A DNA stretch of 64,000 nucleotides, taken from the NCBI RefSeq assembly GCF_003946395.1, contig NZ_RHNZ01000003.1:1-64000 (forward strand). Reading direction: 5' to 3'. Source of the stretch: Levilactobacillus fuyuanensis (GTDB lineage: Bacteria; Bacillota; Bacilli; Lactobacillales; Lactobacillaceae). A program made the position numbers and the translations under genes. The notes beneath the pieces were generated by a model, which searched no databases, was not told the origin of the DNA, and saw only the letters and a list, made by a program, of their open reading frames with translations. Position 1 is the first letter of the stretch. Every line of letters begins with the position of its first letter. Below, one piece after another: positions 8,550 to 16,989 of the stretch.

Positions 8550-10070
8550 TTAATCTAATAACCCATGACTCTTCAAATATTCCCGGGCCACCGTTGCTGC
8601 CTTCTCGTGCTTAACGGTCACCTTATAGTTCATCTTCTGCATATCGGTCGTCGACACCTTGCCAGCCAGTTTATTCAGCGTGGTCCGTAATTCAGGATGG
8701 TCCGTCAACAACTTTTCAGTCATCAGTGGCGCCCCCTGATAGGGTGGGAAGAATCCCTTGTCATCCTTCAGCACAACTAAATGATACTCCTGAATTTCGG
8801 GGTCGGTCGTATAGCCATCGACCAGGTTGACCTTGCCGTTCGCAATCGCCTTGTAACGAATTGACGGCTCCATGGTCTTAGCACTCGCAAACTTCAGGCC
8901 ATAAGTCTTGCTCAGCCCAGGATAGCCATCCTTGAGTTGATAAAAGTCCGGATCAAAACCTGCGTGGATCTGGCCTTCAACTGCCGTCAAATCGGAAATC
9001 GTCTTTAACTTATATTTCTTGGCAAATTGCTTGGTGACCGCCAAATCGTATCCGTTTTGATACTGCATTGGCTTCAGGTAAGCCATCTGATCCTGCGACT
9101 TCAGGGCACGCTTGGCGACCTGATAAGTCGTCTGAGGATTATGACTCGCCGACTTCTGCCCAGTGACCAGCGATTCCAGCACCGTCCCCGTAAACTCGGG
9201 ATAAATATCAATGGAACCCGACTTCAACGCCTTGAATAAGAAGGAAGTTCCCCCAAAGTTGGCCTTGGTCGTCACCTGCATATTCGGATGGTCGTGCTCA
9301 ATTAGATCCTTATACATGTTGATCAGGATCTCCGGTTCGCTCCCCATCTTCCCGGCAATGGTAATGTCGGTCGTCGGACTGGCAATCTTACGGTAGCCCG
9401 CAAAGCCTCCAATCAAGACGATCAAGGTAAGTACCACGAGGCCGGCCTTCTTAAACGACAGCTTACCCAGCCAATCGATACCAGCACCAAAGACCAGCGC
9501 CAGAATGGCTGACAGGACGGCCCCGATGATCAGGAGAGCATTGTTGTTGGTTTCGATTCCCAACAGGATGTATGTCCCCAGCCCACCGGCACCGATCAAG
9601 GCGGCCAGCGTGGCGGTCCCAATGATCAGGACCATCGCGATTCGAATCCCCGAAACAATCATGGGCATCGCCAAGGGTAACTCAATTCGAAATAACTTCA
9701 TCCGGCGGGACAGGCCAAATGCCGTCGCGGCTTCTTCTAGGTTGGGATCAATCGTCGTCAGTCCAGCATAAGTATTTTGAAAGATCGGCATCACCGCGTA
9801 AATCACCAACGCAATGATTGAGGGTACGGTCCCAATCCCCACAATGGGAATGAGAATCCCTAACAGTGCCAGACTGGGAATCGTCTGGAGGACACTGGTA
9901 ATCTGCAGCATCACGTTGGCCGAACGCTTGTGGTTCATCAGCAGGATCGCCAACGGAATGGCAATCACCGCCGCAATCAACAGCGAAATCAGGGACAGGC
10001 CAATGTGTTGCCCAATGGAGCGGACAATGTCGTCACCCTGCGTCTTTAAAATATGAATAATCGCTTGCAA
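8550..10070 (-). CDS. Glycine betaine/choline ABC transporter, fused permease and substrate-binding protein (OpuC/ChoS type)
   Basis: A 506-residue fusion. The first ~215 residues form a six-helix permease with the binding-protein-dependent transport signature (EEAATAFGLS...ELPLAMPMIVSGIR). After an extra helix, residues ~235-506 form a glycine betaine/choline-type binding domain beginning TIAGKMGSEPEILINMY and containing FKALKSGSIDIYPEFTGT. In this arrangement the binding domain is tethered outside the membrane. The TTG start is supported by AAGGAGG lying inside the end of the upstream ATPase gene, implying translational coupling. Expected role: uptake of compatible solutes during osmotic stress. 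Confidence 0.88.
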   Translation of the reverse strand: MQAIIHILKTQGDDIVRSIGQHIGLSLISLLIAAVIAIPLAILLMNHKRSANVMLQITSVLQTIPSLALLGILIPIVGIGTVPSIIALVIYAVMPIFQNTYAGLTTIDPNLEEAATAFGLSRRMKLFRIELPLAMPMIVSGIRIAMVLIIGTATLAALIGAGGLGTYILLGIETNNNALLIIGAVLSAILALVFGAGIDWLGKLSFKKAGLVVLTLIVLIGGFAGYRKIASPTTDITIAGKMGSEPEILINMYKDLIEHDHPNMQVTTKANFGGTSFLFKALKSGSIDIYPEFTGTVLESLVTGQKSASHNPQTTYQVAKRALKSQDQMAYLKPMQYQNGYDLAVTKQFAKKYKLKTISDLTAVEGQIHAGFDPDFYQLKDGYPGLSKTYGLKFASAKTMEPSIRYKAIANGKVNLVDGYTTDPEIQEYHLVVLKDDKGFFPPYQGAPLMTEKLLTDHPELRTTLNKLAGKVSTTDMQKMNYKVTVKHEKAATVAREYLKSHGLLD

Positions 10071-10071
10071 C

Positions 10072-11004
10072 TTAGTCCGCCTCCTTCGCTGCTAAATAGT
10101 CCAACAGGTCCGGCGTGCTGAGTGCACGTGGCCCCTGCGGTGTCGTCACAACCACCGGCGTTGCCTGTTTCAAGGCTGCCGCTAATTCACTGATTGGCGC
10201 GTCGGCGGCCAAGGTTGCGGTGGCCGTCGTTGCCTGGCCATAACCCGCATCCAGTAGCGTCTGAATCGTTGCGGGTTGTGGCGTGTATTCGTTTTGGAAA
10301 AAGCCGCGCACAAAATCATTGGCCGGATGCTGCATGATTTCCTCGCCCGTCCCAATCTGTTGAATATGGCCCAACCGCATCACTGCGATGTGCTGCCCGA
10401 GGCGCAAGGCTTCGTGCATGTCATGGGTTACAAAAATAAAGGTCATGTCGAGCTCGCGATGTAGACGCAAGACCAGGTCCTGCAACTGTTTCCGCGAGAT
10501 TGGGTCCAGCGCGCTAAACGGCTCGTCCATCAACACGACTTTAGGCTTGATGGCTAACGCCCGAATAATACCAACTCGTTGCTGTTCTCCACCAGATAGT
10601 TCGCTAGGCATCCGCGTCGCATACTGGTCCGGGTCGAGATCGACCTGAGACAACAGATGCCGGGCCCGCGCAATCCGGTCCTTACGTGGCCACCCCAGAG
10701 ACTCCGCCTGAATGGCAATATTTTCCTGAATGTTTAGATTGGGAAAGAGGGCAATGTTTTGCAGCACGTAGCCCATCTGTAACCGCAATTGTTTTAAGTC
10801 ATAATCAATAATCCGTTTATCATCAAAGTAGATGTTGCCATCGGTCGGTTCGATCAGCCGGTTCAGCATCTTGAGGGTGGTCGTCTTTCCACTCCCACTC
10901 GGTCCCACCAGCACGAAGAAATCCTGGGTCGGAATCGTTAAATTTAACTTGTCCAACGCCAGGTTGTTCTCATACTGCTTGCTCACATTTTTAAATTCTA
11001 TCAT
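10072..11004 (-). CDS. Glycine betaine/choline ABC transporter ATP-binding protein (OpuCA/ChoQ type)
   Basis: The ATPase subunit for the fused permease/binding protein encoded directly downstream. Walker A GPSGSGKTT near residue 35, signature ELSGGEQQRVGI, Walker B VVLMDEP and the switch His in FVTHDMHEA are intact. The C-terminal ~70 residues past the ATPase domain are shorter than the paired CBS domains of classical OpuCA. I chose the ATG at 11004, giving MIEFKNVS, because GGAGG sits 5 bases upstream; an in-frame ATG at 11016 lies too close to that site. A family A repeat begins about 40 bases upstream, so it may sit in the leader of this operon. Confidence 0.88.
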   Translation of the reverse strand: MIEFKNVSKQYENNLALDKLNLTIPTQDFFVLVGPSGSGKTTTLKMLNRLIEPTDGNIYFDDKRIIDYDLKQLRLQMGYVLQNIALFPNLNIQENIAIQAESLGWPRKDRIARARHLLSQVDLDPDQYATRMPSELSGGEQQRVGIIRALAIKPKVVLMDEPFSALDPISRKQLQDLVLRLHRELDMTFIFVTHDMHEALRLGQHIAVMRLGHIQQIGTGEEIMQHPANDFVRGFFQNEYTPQPATIQTLLDAGYGQATTATATLAADAPISELAAALKQATPVVVTTPQGPRALSTPDLLDYLAAKEAD

Positions 11005-11045
11005 GCTGTCCTCCATGCCCTGCTTTGTTAGTGGTTAAAAATTAT

Positions 11046-11238
11046 CGCCTGCGGCTGCCAGGGATTCTGCCTGCTGTGGGGACCGCCTACAGCCAAAGTG
11101 CGGGCTTCCGGCTCGGTTTGAAACCTCGCAAAGTTCATGCGAGTTTCCAAACGCATCCCGCGGTGTAAGGCCGGGAAGGTTCATCCCGGTCTAACACCGC
11201 CGTCACGGCCGGCGCCATCCCTGGCCTCCTCCGGCTAA
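11046..11238 (+). repeat. Family A structured intergenic repeat, copy 1
   Basis: A full-length copy of about 193 bp. Closing arms CCAGGGAT and ATCCCTGG enclose a GTGGGGAC-type stem and inner hairpins (CTCGCA...TGCGAG; CCGGGA...TCCCGG). The flanks add a further imperfect stem (GTGGTT and AACCAC, AAAAATTA and TAGTTTTT). Located between the divergent osmolyte transporter and Lrp genes, it is one of the few copies not 3' of a gene in sense. Confidence 0.8.
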
Positions 11239-11577
11239 GCTAGTTTTTAAACACAACCACCAATCAGAATTTCAATTCTCTTTAAAATCATCGTCTGATT
11301 CCAACACTCAAATTTCACTAATGTCCAACTAGCTTTCCCGCCAAATCAAAAGCTCGCCCATGCCAGTCCTAGCCATCACCCATTCAGGCGATGTTTTGAC
11401 CGGCACCAAGCAAGCCCTATAGTGCCTAATTATACTAATCTTCTTAAAATTACCTAGGAAAACGCCTCACGAATTTCGCGATACAGTAGAGTCTACTTTA
11501 CAGCTTTTTGACGCGACTGTTAATATTAGAAATAAAGAGTTTTGTCCCAAAATACTTATAAAGTAAGGTGTTGTCCT
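11239..11577. other. Intergenic region upstream of Lrp-type gene
   Basis: About 340 bases without a supportable gene. A possible promoter for the Lrp gene is TTGACG near 11512 with AT-rich sequence 17 bases downstream; the match is modest. Nothing else was recognised. Confidence 0.4.
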
Positions 11578-11997
11578 GTGCTCGATCAAACTGACGCTCA
11601 AATCTTAAAGGAACTGACGAAAAATTGCCGTATCAAGGTGAACCATCTCGCCCAACGCGTACATTTAACCGCGCCGGCCGTGACTGCGCGCATCAACCGT
11701 CTCGAGGATACCGGCGTCATCAAACGGTACACCATTGAGGTCGATACCGAAAAATTAGGCTACGATCGGCAGATTTTTATCCGGGCAGCGATGAAGGACG
11801 CCCAGCAACGCACTGAATACAGTGACCTAATCAAGCGTCATCGCAACGCTATTCGCCACCACTACCGTGTGACCGGCGACATGCCGTACCTTATCGAAGG
11901 TGCCTTTCATTCACGCACAGAGCTCAACGACTTCCTGTTAGAACTAGGAGAAGTCGCAACCTACAAGGTCATCGGCGTCATCGACCAGTTGATCTAG
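11578..11997 (+). CDS. Lrp/AsnC family transcriptional regulator
   Basis: A 139-residue regulator beginning LDQTDAQILKELTKNCRIKV, with an N-terminal winged helix-turn-helix (recognition region LTAPAVTARINRLEDTGVIKRY) and a C-terminal ligand-binding (RAM-type) domain of about 75 residues. Members usually sense amino acids and form octamers. I chose the GTG at 11578, with AAGGTG 7 bases upstream, over the in-frame TTG at 11542, because the family normally begins just before LDxxDxxIL. Its end overlaps the convergent dehydrogenase gene by 4 bases. The target genes are not evident. Confidence 0.85.
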   Translation: MLDQTDAQILKELTKNCRIKVNHLAQRVHLTAPAVTARINRLEDTGVIKRYTIEVDTEKLGYDRQIFIRAAMKDAQQRTEYSDLIKRHRNAIRHHYRVTGDMPYLIEGAFHSRTELNDFLLELGEVATYKVIGVIDQLI

Positions 11998-12938
11998 TCG
12001 TTGTCCACGATGACCTGGCCCATGTCCCGACTCGCCATCACGTAGTCGTGAGCATCGCGAATATCGGCGAGCGTGAAGACCTTGGCAATCGGAATTTCTA
12101 AATGGTGCTTGGCAATCAGACTAAACATTTCGTCCACCAAGTCTTGTTGCACATTGGTCGAATCGAAGAACGTCAGATACTTATCCGACAGCGTGAATGG
12201 ACTGAATTCCTTAGCGACCCATTCGCCCGCCAGCAAACCGATCAACGTGACCACGCCGCCCTTGCTGAGGTGCGCAATCGAATCGGCCATCGTGACCGTC
12301 CCGACCATGTCGATGATACCGTCGTACGTTTCTGTCGTTACCAACGAATTGTCACGATCGAGGATAGCCTTGTCGGCACCATTCTTGACCAACTCTGGCA
12401 ACATCTCTTCACGTCTACTCGTGGCCGTCACGGTCAGGCCCATCACCTTGGCCAGCTTAATAGCCGATAACCCCACGGCACTCGTCCCACCGCGTACCAG
12501 TAACGACTGGCCAGCTTTGAGCGACAGTGATTTGAGGGATCCCAGTGCCGTGTAGAAGTTTTCGGGATACTGTGCCAGCGTTACCCAGTCACCAGCATAG
12601 TCGACGGGGAACAGGTTGGTATCGTCGATCAGTGCGTATTCCTCATAGCTGCCGTCGACTTCGCGTCCCAGGCCACCCATCATGGTGATGACCTTTTGCC
12701 CCACTTTAAATTTGCCGTCCGCAGCCGCCTCGTGAATTTCACCCACGGCTTCAACACCGATTACTCGAGGAAACTTCACGTCGGGTGACCCACCGGCACG
12801 GGTCAACACTTCGTAGCGGTGCACGCCAAAGGCATGAATCCGCATGACCGATTGCGTCTTCGTGGCCTTTTGGATGGGCCGTTCAACAATATTCATGACG
12901 CTGGTATCCCCTGGTTCGTTAATGACAACTGCTCGCAT
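11994..12938 (-). CDS. Medium-chain dehydrogenase/reductase under MerR control
   Basis: A 314-residue zinc-independent oxidoreductase with a GroES-like N-terminus (PRVIGVEAVGEIHE) and a cofactor-binding LLVRGGTSAVGLSAIKLAK near residue 147, paralogous to the gene at 7580-8530. It is divergent from a MerR-family regulator, and its promoter has a 19-base spacer, so it is probably induced when that regulator binds an effector or senses a reactive compound. Related enzymes reduce quinones or alpha,beta-unsaturated carbonyls; the substrate here is unknown. Confidence 0.82.
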   Translation of the reverse strand: MRAVVINEPGDTSVMNIVERPIQKATKTQSVMRIHAFGVHRYEVLTRAGGSPDVKFPRVIGVEAVGEIHEAAADGKFKVGQKVITMMGGLGREVDGSYEEYALIDDTNLFPVDYAGDWVTLAQYPENFYTALGSLKSLSLKAGQSLLVRGGTSAVGLSAIKLAKVMGLTVTATSRREEMLPELVKNGADKAILDRDNSLVTTETYDGIIDMVGTVTMADSIAHLSKGGVVTLIGLLAGEWVAKEFSPFTLSDKYLTFFDSTNVQQDLVDEMFSLIAKHHLEIPIAKVFTLADIRDAHDYVMASRDMGQVIVDND

Positions 12939-12985
12939 AATTAATTACTCCATTCTATTTTTGAGTTTGCTTATTCAATGAGTTT

Positions 12986-13016
12986 AGTATAAGGTGTACC
13001 GTAACGTTACAGTCAA
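12986..13016 (-). promoter_or_regulatory. MerR-type promoter/operator
   Basis: On the minus strand, TTGACT (13016-13011) and TATACT (12991-12986) are separated by exactly 19 bases, the over-long spacer characteristic of MerR-activated promoters. The spacer holds an imperfect dyad, TGTAAC and GGTACA. It drives the dehydrogenase gene and lies directly upstream of the divergent merR-like gene, consistent with local control. Confidence 0.8.
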
Positions 13017-13038
13017 GCAAACGAACTGGAGATGTCCC

Positions 13039-13851
13039 ATGTTAACCATTCAGAAATTCGCCAAGCTAGCCGGTACGACTCGTCGGACGCTGATTTTCTA
13101 CGATGAAAAAGATTTATTCAAGCCGAAGGAAGTCGCCACCAATGGCTACCGCTACTACGACTATGATCAGCTTTATGAAGCCACCTTTATCTTAGAATTG
13201 CGCCAGTTAGGCCTCTCGATTTCAGAAATCAAGACGCTAAATTCTGCAGTGGACTCGCACACGTTAAACGAGAACCTCAAGGACGTTCTGGCAAAGATCA
13301 ATACCCAGATGGATAATTTAAATATTCTACGGGCAACGCTCAATACCCGCTTCAATCAGCCGGCCGAAGTCACGGACAGTGTTCGCAACCAGCCGTTCGT
13401 CGAGACGGCCCCGGCCGCTCTGTTCTGTCGTTCACGACAGTCCGTGGCCTGTACCGAAGAAGAAATCGCCGAAATCTACGCAGACTTCTACGAGCGTCTT
13501 GGCAAGCTCAAGCTGGTCAACAAGCAGGACTCCGGCTTCCGCACGCAATTGCCGAATAGCGATGCTAACCGCTACCCTGACGCCTCTTTCTGTATTCTGA
13601 AGGCCGTCACGGCAACGACGGATACCGGTGACCTGCCCCGTTTGGAAAAACCAGCCGGCGACTACGTCTCAATCAACACCACTAACGATACTAAACATAT
13701 CTGCATTGGTCTGCGAATTCTAGCCGAATATATCGCCAAAAACCATATTCAGATTAACGACCACCTGTGGCAAATGAACCTGGACGAAAACTTCACGAGC
13801 AAGGGTGCCTCCAATCTGGTGCGGTTACAGTATCAGATTCAAGCGCAATAA
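13039..13851 (+). CDS. MerR family regulator with C-terminal effector domain
   Basis: A 270-residue regulator. Residues 1-70 form the MerR winged helix (IQKFAKLAGTTRRTLIFYDEKDLFKP...GYRYYDYDQL), followed by a coiled-coil helix (about 85-110) and a roughly 150-residue domain probably of the GyrI/multidrug-binding type, ending in VRLQYQIQAQ. The ATG at 13039 has GGAG 7 bases upstream; an in-frame GTG at 12994 would lie inside the divergent promoter and is unlikely. By position it activates the oxidoreductase gene at 11994-12938. A family A repeat begins 5 bases after the stop. Confidence 0.82.
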   Translation: MLTIQKFAKLAGTTRRTLIFYDEKDLFKPKEVATNGYRYYDYDQLYEATFILELRQLGLSISEIKTLNSAVDSHTLNENLKDVLAKINTQMDNLNILRATLNTRFNQPAEVTDSVRNQPFVETAPAALFCRSRQSVACTEEEIAEIYADFYERLGKLKLVNKQDSGFRTQLPNSDANRYPDASFCILKAVTATTDTGDLPRLEKPAGDYVSINTTNDTKHICIGLRILAEYIAKNHIQINDHLWQMNLDENFTSKGASNLVRLQYQIQAQ

Positions 13852-13856
13852 TAGTT

Positions 13857-14050
13857 CGCCTGCGGCTGCCAGGGATTCTGCCTGCTGTGGGGACCGCCTG
13901 CAGCCAAAGGACGGGCTTCCGGCTCGGTTTGAAGCCTCGCAAAGTTCATGCGAGTTTCCAAACACGTCCCACGCTGTAAGTACGGGAAAAATTCATCCCG
14001 GTCTAACACCGCCGTCACAGCCGGCGCCATCCCTGGCCTCCTCCGGCTAA
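13857..14050 (+). repeat. Family A structured repeat, copy 2
   Basis: A full-length copy starting 5 bases after the MerR gene stop, in sense with that gene. Closing arms CCAGGGAT and ATCCCTGG, a CTCGCA/TGCGAG hairpin and a GGGA/TCCC hairpin are all present. The overlapping short open frames are by-products of the repeat. Confidence 0.8.
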
Positions 14051-14166
14051 ACTAACTTTTACTATTAACACTAACTAGATACTTTAGCTCATCCTTGCGC
14101 CAACTATGCCGTGAAACTATCATTAACATATACCCATCTGTAATATTCAAAATAGCTTACCTCTCT

Positions 14167-14336
14167 AGAGTCTGGGACAAAACCCCAGGCTCTTTTTCTA
14201 CGCCACTTTATATAGTCGAGACGTGCGCCAGAAGACAGCCAGTTCCGCTTAAACCTGATAACCAAACAATCCAGGCCCGGGATTATTCGGTTATCAGCCT
14301 TAATACTCGCTGGCTAATCGCCTTTTGTCCCACTCT
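14167..14336 (+). repeat. Family B 170-bp inverted-repeat element, copy 1
   Basis: The element is bounded by AGAGTCTGGGACAAAA and CTTTTGTCCCACTCT, which are largely complementary. Inside is a hairpin GATAACCAAACAATCC...GGATTATTCGGTTATC. An inverted copy of identical length lies at 33165-33334. It has no coding capacity and resembles a small MITE-like or terminator-bearing repeat. Confidence 0.75.
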
Positions 14337-14466
14337 GTTTACTATCAATTCCCCCAGACAGTCGCGTGTTTCTTGACCACCCCTGCAAAAAGTGCTGTAA
14401 TCAAGTTAGTTATCACCCTAATTTCGTTAAAACCGGGTGGCCATATTTAAAATGAGGTGGAAGAAC

Positions 14467-15702
14467 ATGGATGAAGTTGTTCAAGCGCTGAGCGATATTG
14501 TGAAGATGAATACCGTTAATGGTGCTGAGAAGCAAGTAGCAGATTACATTGCTACACTCCTGGCAAAGCATAATATTGAAAGTAAATTAGTTGAATACGC
14601 TCCTGGACGGGCTAGCTTAGTTGCCGAAATTGGTGACGGTAACGGTCCCGTTGTCGGATTCGATGGTCACGCCGACGTCGTTGCCTTAGGTGACGCGGAC
14701 AAGTGGAAGGTCGACGCCCTCTCCGCCACCATCAAGGATAACCTGATGATTGGCCGGGGAACTTCCGACATGAAGTCTGGCTTGATGGCCGGGGTCTGGG
14801 CCATGATTCATTTACAAGACAGTAAGGTACCCTTACACGGAACGTTGCGCTTGATGGCCACGGTCGGTGAAGAATACGGCCAATACGGGGCCAAACAACT
14901 CGCCGAAACCGGTTACGCCAAGGATCTCGATACGCTGATCGTCGGTGAACCTAGCGGAGTCGCCAAGCAACTATTGATGCAAAAACAAATTCAATACATG
15001 TTGCAGGCCGACCAAGCCGCCGCGCAGAAGTTATCCGACGCCAACCACACCGGTGAACAACACTTCATCGAGCTGGCCCACAAGGGGTCCCTGACCTACA
15101 CGGTACACTCTAACGGGGTCGCTGCACACAGTTCCATGCCTGAAATTGGCAAAAACGCCATCACACCCTTGATGGCTTTCTACCAAAAGGAAGAGGAATA
15201 CTTCGCTTCCATCAAGAATTACCGCAACCCAGTTCTGGGACCGGTAACCCCCGTCGTCACGATGGTTCGTGGTGGGGAACAGATCAACACGGTGCCTGCC
15301 AGCGCTGACTTGTCCGTTAAGATTCGGACGATTCCAGAATTGCCTAACGCTGACATGACGGTCGCTATCAAGGAAATCATTGCCGACTTAAACGCCGCCG
15401 GTGCCGACCTGACCTTGGATATTCTGAGTGACTTGCGGCCCATGCACACCATGGAAGACGCGCAATTAGTCACGGTTGCCCGTGAAGTTGGGGAAGACAA
15501 TTTGGACCAGAAGTTGCCATTGATTGGTGTCCCCGGTGGCACCGACGCCTCATCCTTCCTGGCCGCCAACCCTGATATTGACGTGGTCATCTTTGGACCG
15601 GGTAACATCACGGCGCACCAGGTTAACGAATACGTCGACTTGGACATGTACCACCGCTTCATCACGATTTACGAGCAAATGGTCACTAAGTTATTGAAAT
15701 AA
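14467..15702 (+). CDS. ArgE/DapE/ACY1 family metallo-deacylase
   Basis: A 411-residue M20-type zinc amidohydrolase that removes acyl groups from amino acids, such as succinyl-diaminopimelate desuccinylase or acetylornithine deacetylase. Metal-ligand segments are visible: GFDGHADVV near 75, GRGTSDMKSG near 102, GEEYGQYG near 137, GEPSG near 163 and a late His in ITAHQVNEYVDL. The dimerisation lid domain lies between. The ATG at 14467 follows GAGGTGG with 6-base spacing and is preferred to GTG 14437. The gene stands alone and ends in a strong terminator. DapE activity is the best guess, but the substrate cannot be fixed. Confidence 0.82.
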   Translation: MDEVVQALSDIVKMNTVNGAEKQVADYIATLLAKHNIESKLVEYAPGRASLVAEIGDGNGPVVGFDGHADVVALGDADKWKVDALSATIKDNLMIGRGTSDMKSGLMAGVWAMIHLQDSKVPLHGTLRLMATVGEEYGQYGAKQLAETGYAKDLDTLIVGEPSGVAKQLLMQKQIQYMLQADQAAAQKLSDANHTGEQHFIELAHKGSLTYTVHSNGVAAHSSMPEIGKNAITPLMAFYQKEEEYFASIKNYRNPVLGPVTPVVTMVRGGEQINTVPASADLSVKIRTIPELPNADMTVAIKEIIADLNAAGADLTLDILSDLRPMHTMEDAQLVTVAREVGEDNLDQKLPLIGVPGGTDASSFLAANPDIDVVIFGPGNITAHQVNEYVDLDMYHRFITIYEQMVTKLLK

Positions 15703-15713
15703 GCATTTTCTGT

Positions 15714-15759
15714 AAGACTGCATCAACTCGTTTTAAAAGAGCTGGATGCAGTCTTTTTT
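15714..15759 (+). terminator. Intrinsic terminator after deacylase gene
   Basis: Arms AAGACTGCATC and GGATGCAGTCTT with a T run immediately after. Confidence 0.9.
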
Positions 15760-15780
15760 GTTACCTTGAACGCACACTAC

Positions 15781-15968
15781 CACCTTCGGCTGCCAGAATT
15801 CCGCCTGCTATGGGGACCGGAGAAAGCCTGAGGAACTGTCTTTCTCCTCGGTTTGAAGCCTCGCAAACCCCGCGAAGCTCCAAACACGTCCCACGGTGTA
15901 AATTGGCAAGACCAGCCAATTAACGCCGTCGACACAGCTGGCTCCATTCTGGCTTCCTACGGCTACAA
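15781..15968 (+). repeat. Family A structured repeat, copy 3
   Basis: Sense copy downstream of the deacylase terminator. Its stems have different sequences from copy 1 but remain paired: closing stem GCCAGAAT/ATTCTGGC, first hairpin GGAGAAAG/CTTTCTCC, third hairpin AATTGGC/GCCAATT. It is a key copy for the covariation argument. Confidence 0.82.
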
Positions 15969-16223
15969 TACAGTATTCAGTCTACAACCAGTTCCAATCT
16001 AATTATTTCCTCAAAAACTATTTCTCCCTCTACTTACTACTAATGTAATTTTTGCTGAATCTGTCTCACAAATCTGGTTGATGCATTCATTATGAATCAC
16101 GCACATCCAACAAATGCTGATACAACAACTGATATTAATTGTTAGTTCAACTAACTTATCGCACCAACCTGACAGGTAAACCATATCGTTATTCTGCCAA
16201 TGGCTTATGGTCAACAGTTGCCG

Positions 16224-16421
16224 TAGCTGGCGGAGGTCGGAGATGGAGACAGCCGTGACAATGATGTTAGTCCGGGCGATTGCTCTTCCCCGGAGTTACA
16301 TCATGGGACGCGTTTGGAAACTCACATGTACTTCGTGAGGTTTCAAACCGAGTCGGAAGCCCGTCCTTCGGCTACAGACGTTCCCCACAGCAGACGGAAT
16401 CTCCGACAGCCGTAAGCGACA
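16224..16421 (-). repeat. Family A structured repeat, copy 4
   Basis: Reverse-oriented copy with closing arms TCGGAGAT and ATCTCCGA. The flanks extend the palindrome with TTATGGTCAA (16205-16214) and TTGACCATAA (16426-16435). It is in sense relative to the csc operon, whose end is about 570 bases upstream. Confidence 0.8.
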
Positions 16422-16446
16422 ACTCTTGACCATAATTCCATATACA

Positions 16447-16481
16447 AAATGGCGCCCGGGCTTTAGGCCTGGACGCCATTT
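16447..16481. terminator. Hairpin, possible terminator
   Basis: AAATGGCG and CGCCATTT arms around a GC-rich centre with short T runs on both sides. No gene ends close to it, so its role is uncertain. Confidence 0.4.
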
Positions 16482-16675
16482 CGTGGCTTTGATGAAACTT
16501 GGTTAATCTGTTAGCGATAAAATCGTTGCATATCAGCTTTCTGTGGTAGGGTGATTCGTCTGTGATCTCCCAAATTGATTGACAGCTTGACCTGCACACC
16601 TAACGACTGAATGCCGTCCAGCTTCGGTTAGACTGGCATCCCCGGTGAGCGAGTTTGGTTTTGGATACTTGAGCG
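16482..16675. other. Intergenic sequence of unknown content
   Basis: No gene is supported. A small stem-loop (GATGCCAGTC-type arms near 16612-16640) is visible; nothing else was recognised. Confidence 0.35.
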
Positions 16676-16879
16676 TAAGTGACTCACTTGCTTGAACAAC
16701 ACTGTCCCGAAAAGCACAGCTCCAATCGGATATCCCGGTTCTGGCGGCTTCCGAAACGTGCTACCCAAGGCAGGTTCCTGCGCTTAGCAACCTAAGTGAC
16801 TCACTTGCTTGAACAACACTGTTCCGAAAAGCACAGCTCCAATCGGATATCCCAATCCTGGCGGCTTCCGAAACGTGCT
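16676..16879 (+). repeat. Tandem direct repeat, 117-bp period
   Basis: Two units beginning at 16676 and 16793 share about 87 nearly identical bases. They start with the perfect dyad AAGTGACTCACTT and end in CTTCCGAAACGTGCT. The remaining ~30 bases of each period have diverged. The second unit runs into the family C element. Confidence 0.8.
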
Positions 16880-16988
16880 CGGTTGGGCTGACCCCTCCGC
16901 TTAACCCGGATAAGCACCGGCTCGGCTCCGCCAAGCTGGCACTTATCCACGTTAATGCTCAGGGTCAAGCGCCCGCCCTCGCACTCTT
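16870..16988 (+). repeat. Family C structured element, copy 1
   Basis: Shares CCGAAACGTGCT, CGCTTAACCC, ACGTTAATGCTCAGG and GCACTCTT with 37576-37697. Stems GGATAAG/CTTATCC, TGACCC/GGGTCA and GGGC/GCCC are present. It ends one base before the lectin gene stop on the other strand. Confidence 0.65.
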
Positions 16989-16989
16989 A

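Noticed and set aside
13767-14050. Several overlapping open frames of 60-80 codons
   Set aside because: They lie inside family A copy 2; the same kind of frames recur in other copies (for example 40932-41156, 48618-48809, 59971-60186) because of the repeat's base composition, and none has a ribosome binding site.
14167-14336. Family B element considered as an insertion sequence
   Set aside because: At 170 bp it has no transposase gene, and no target-site duplication was evident; kept as a repeat only.
14095-14376. Open frame of 93 codons
   Set aside because: It spans family B copy 1 and has no ribosome binding site or recognisable protein features.
16372-16599. Minus-strand open frame of 75 codons, considered as a transposase remnant
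   Set aside because: Half of it is family A copy 4, and the rest shows no transposase motif.
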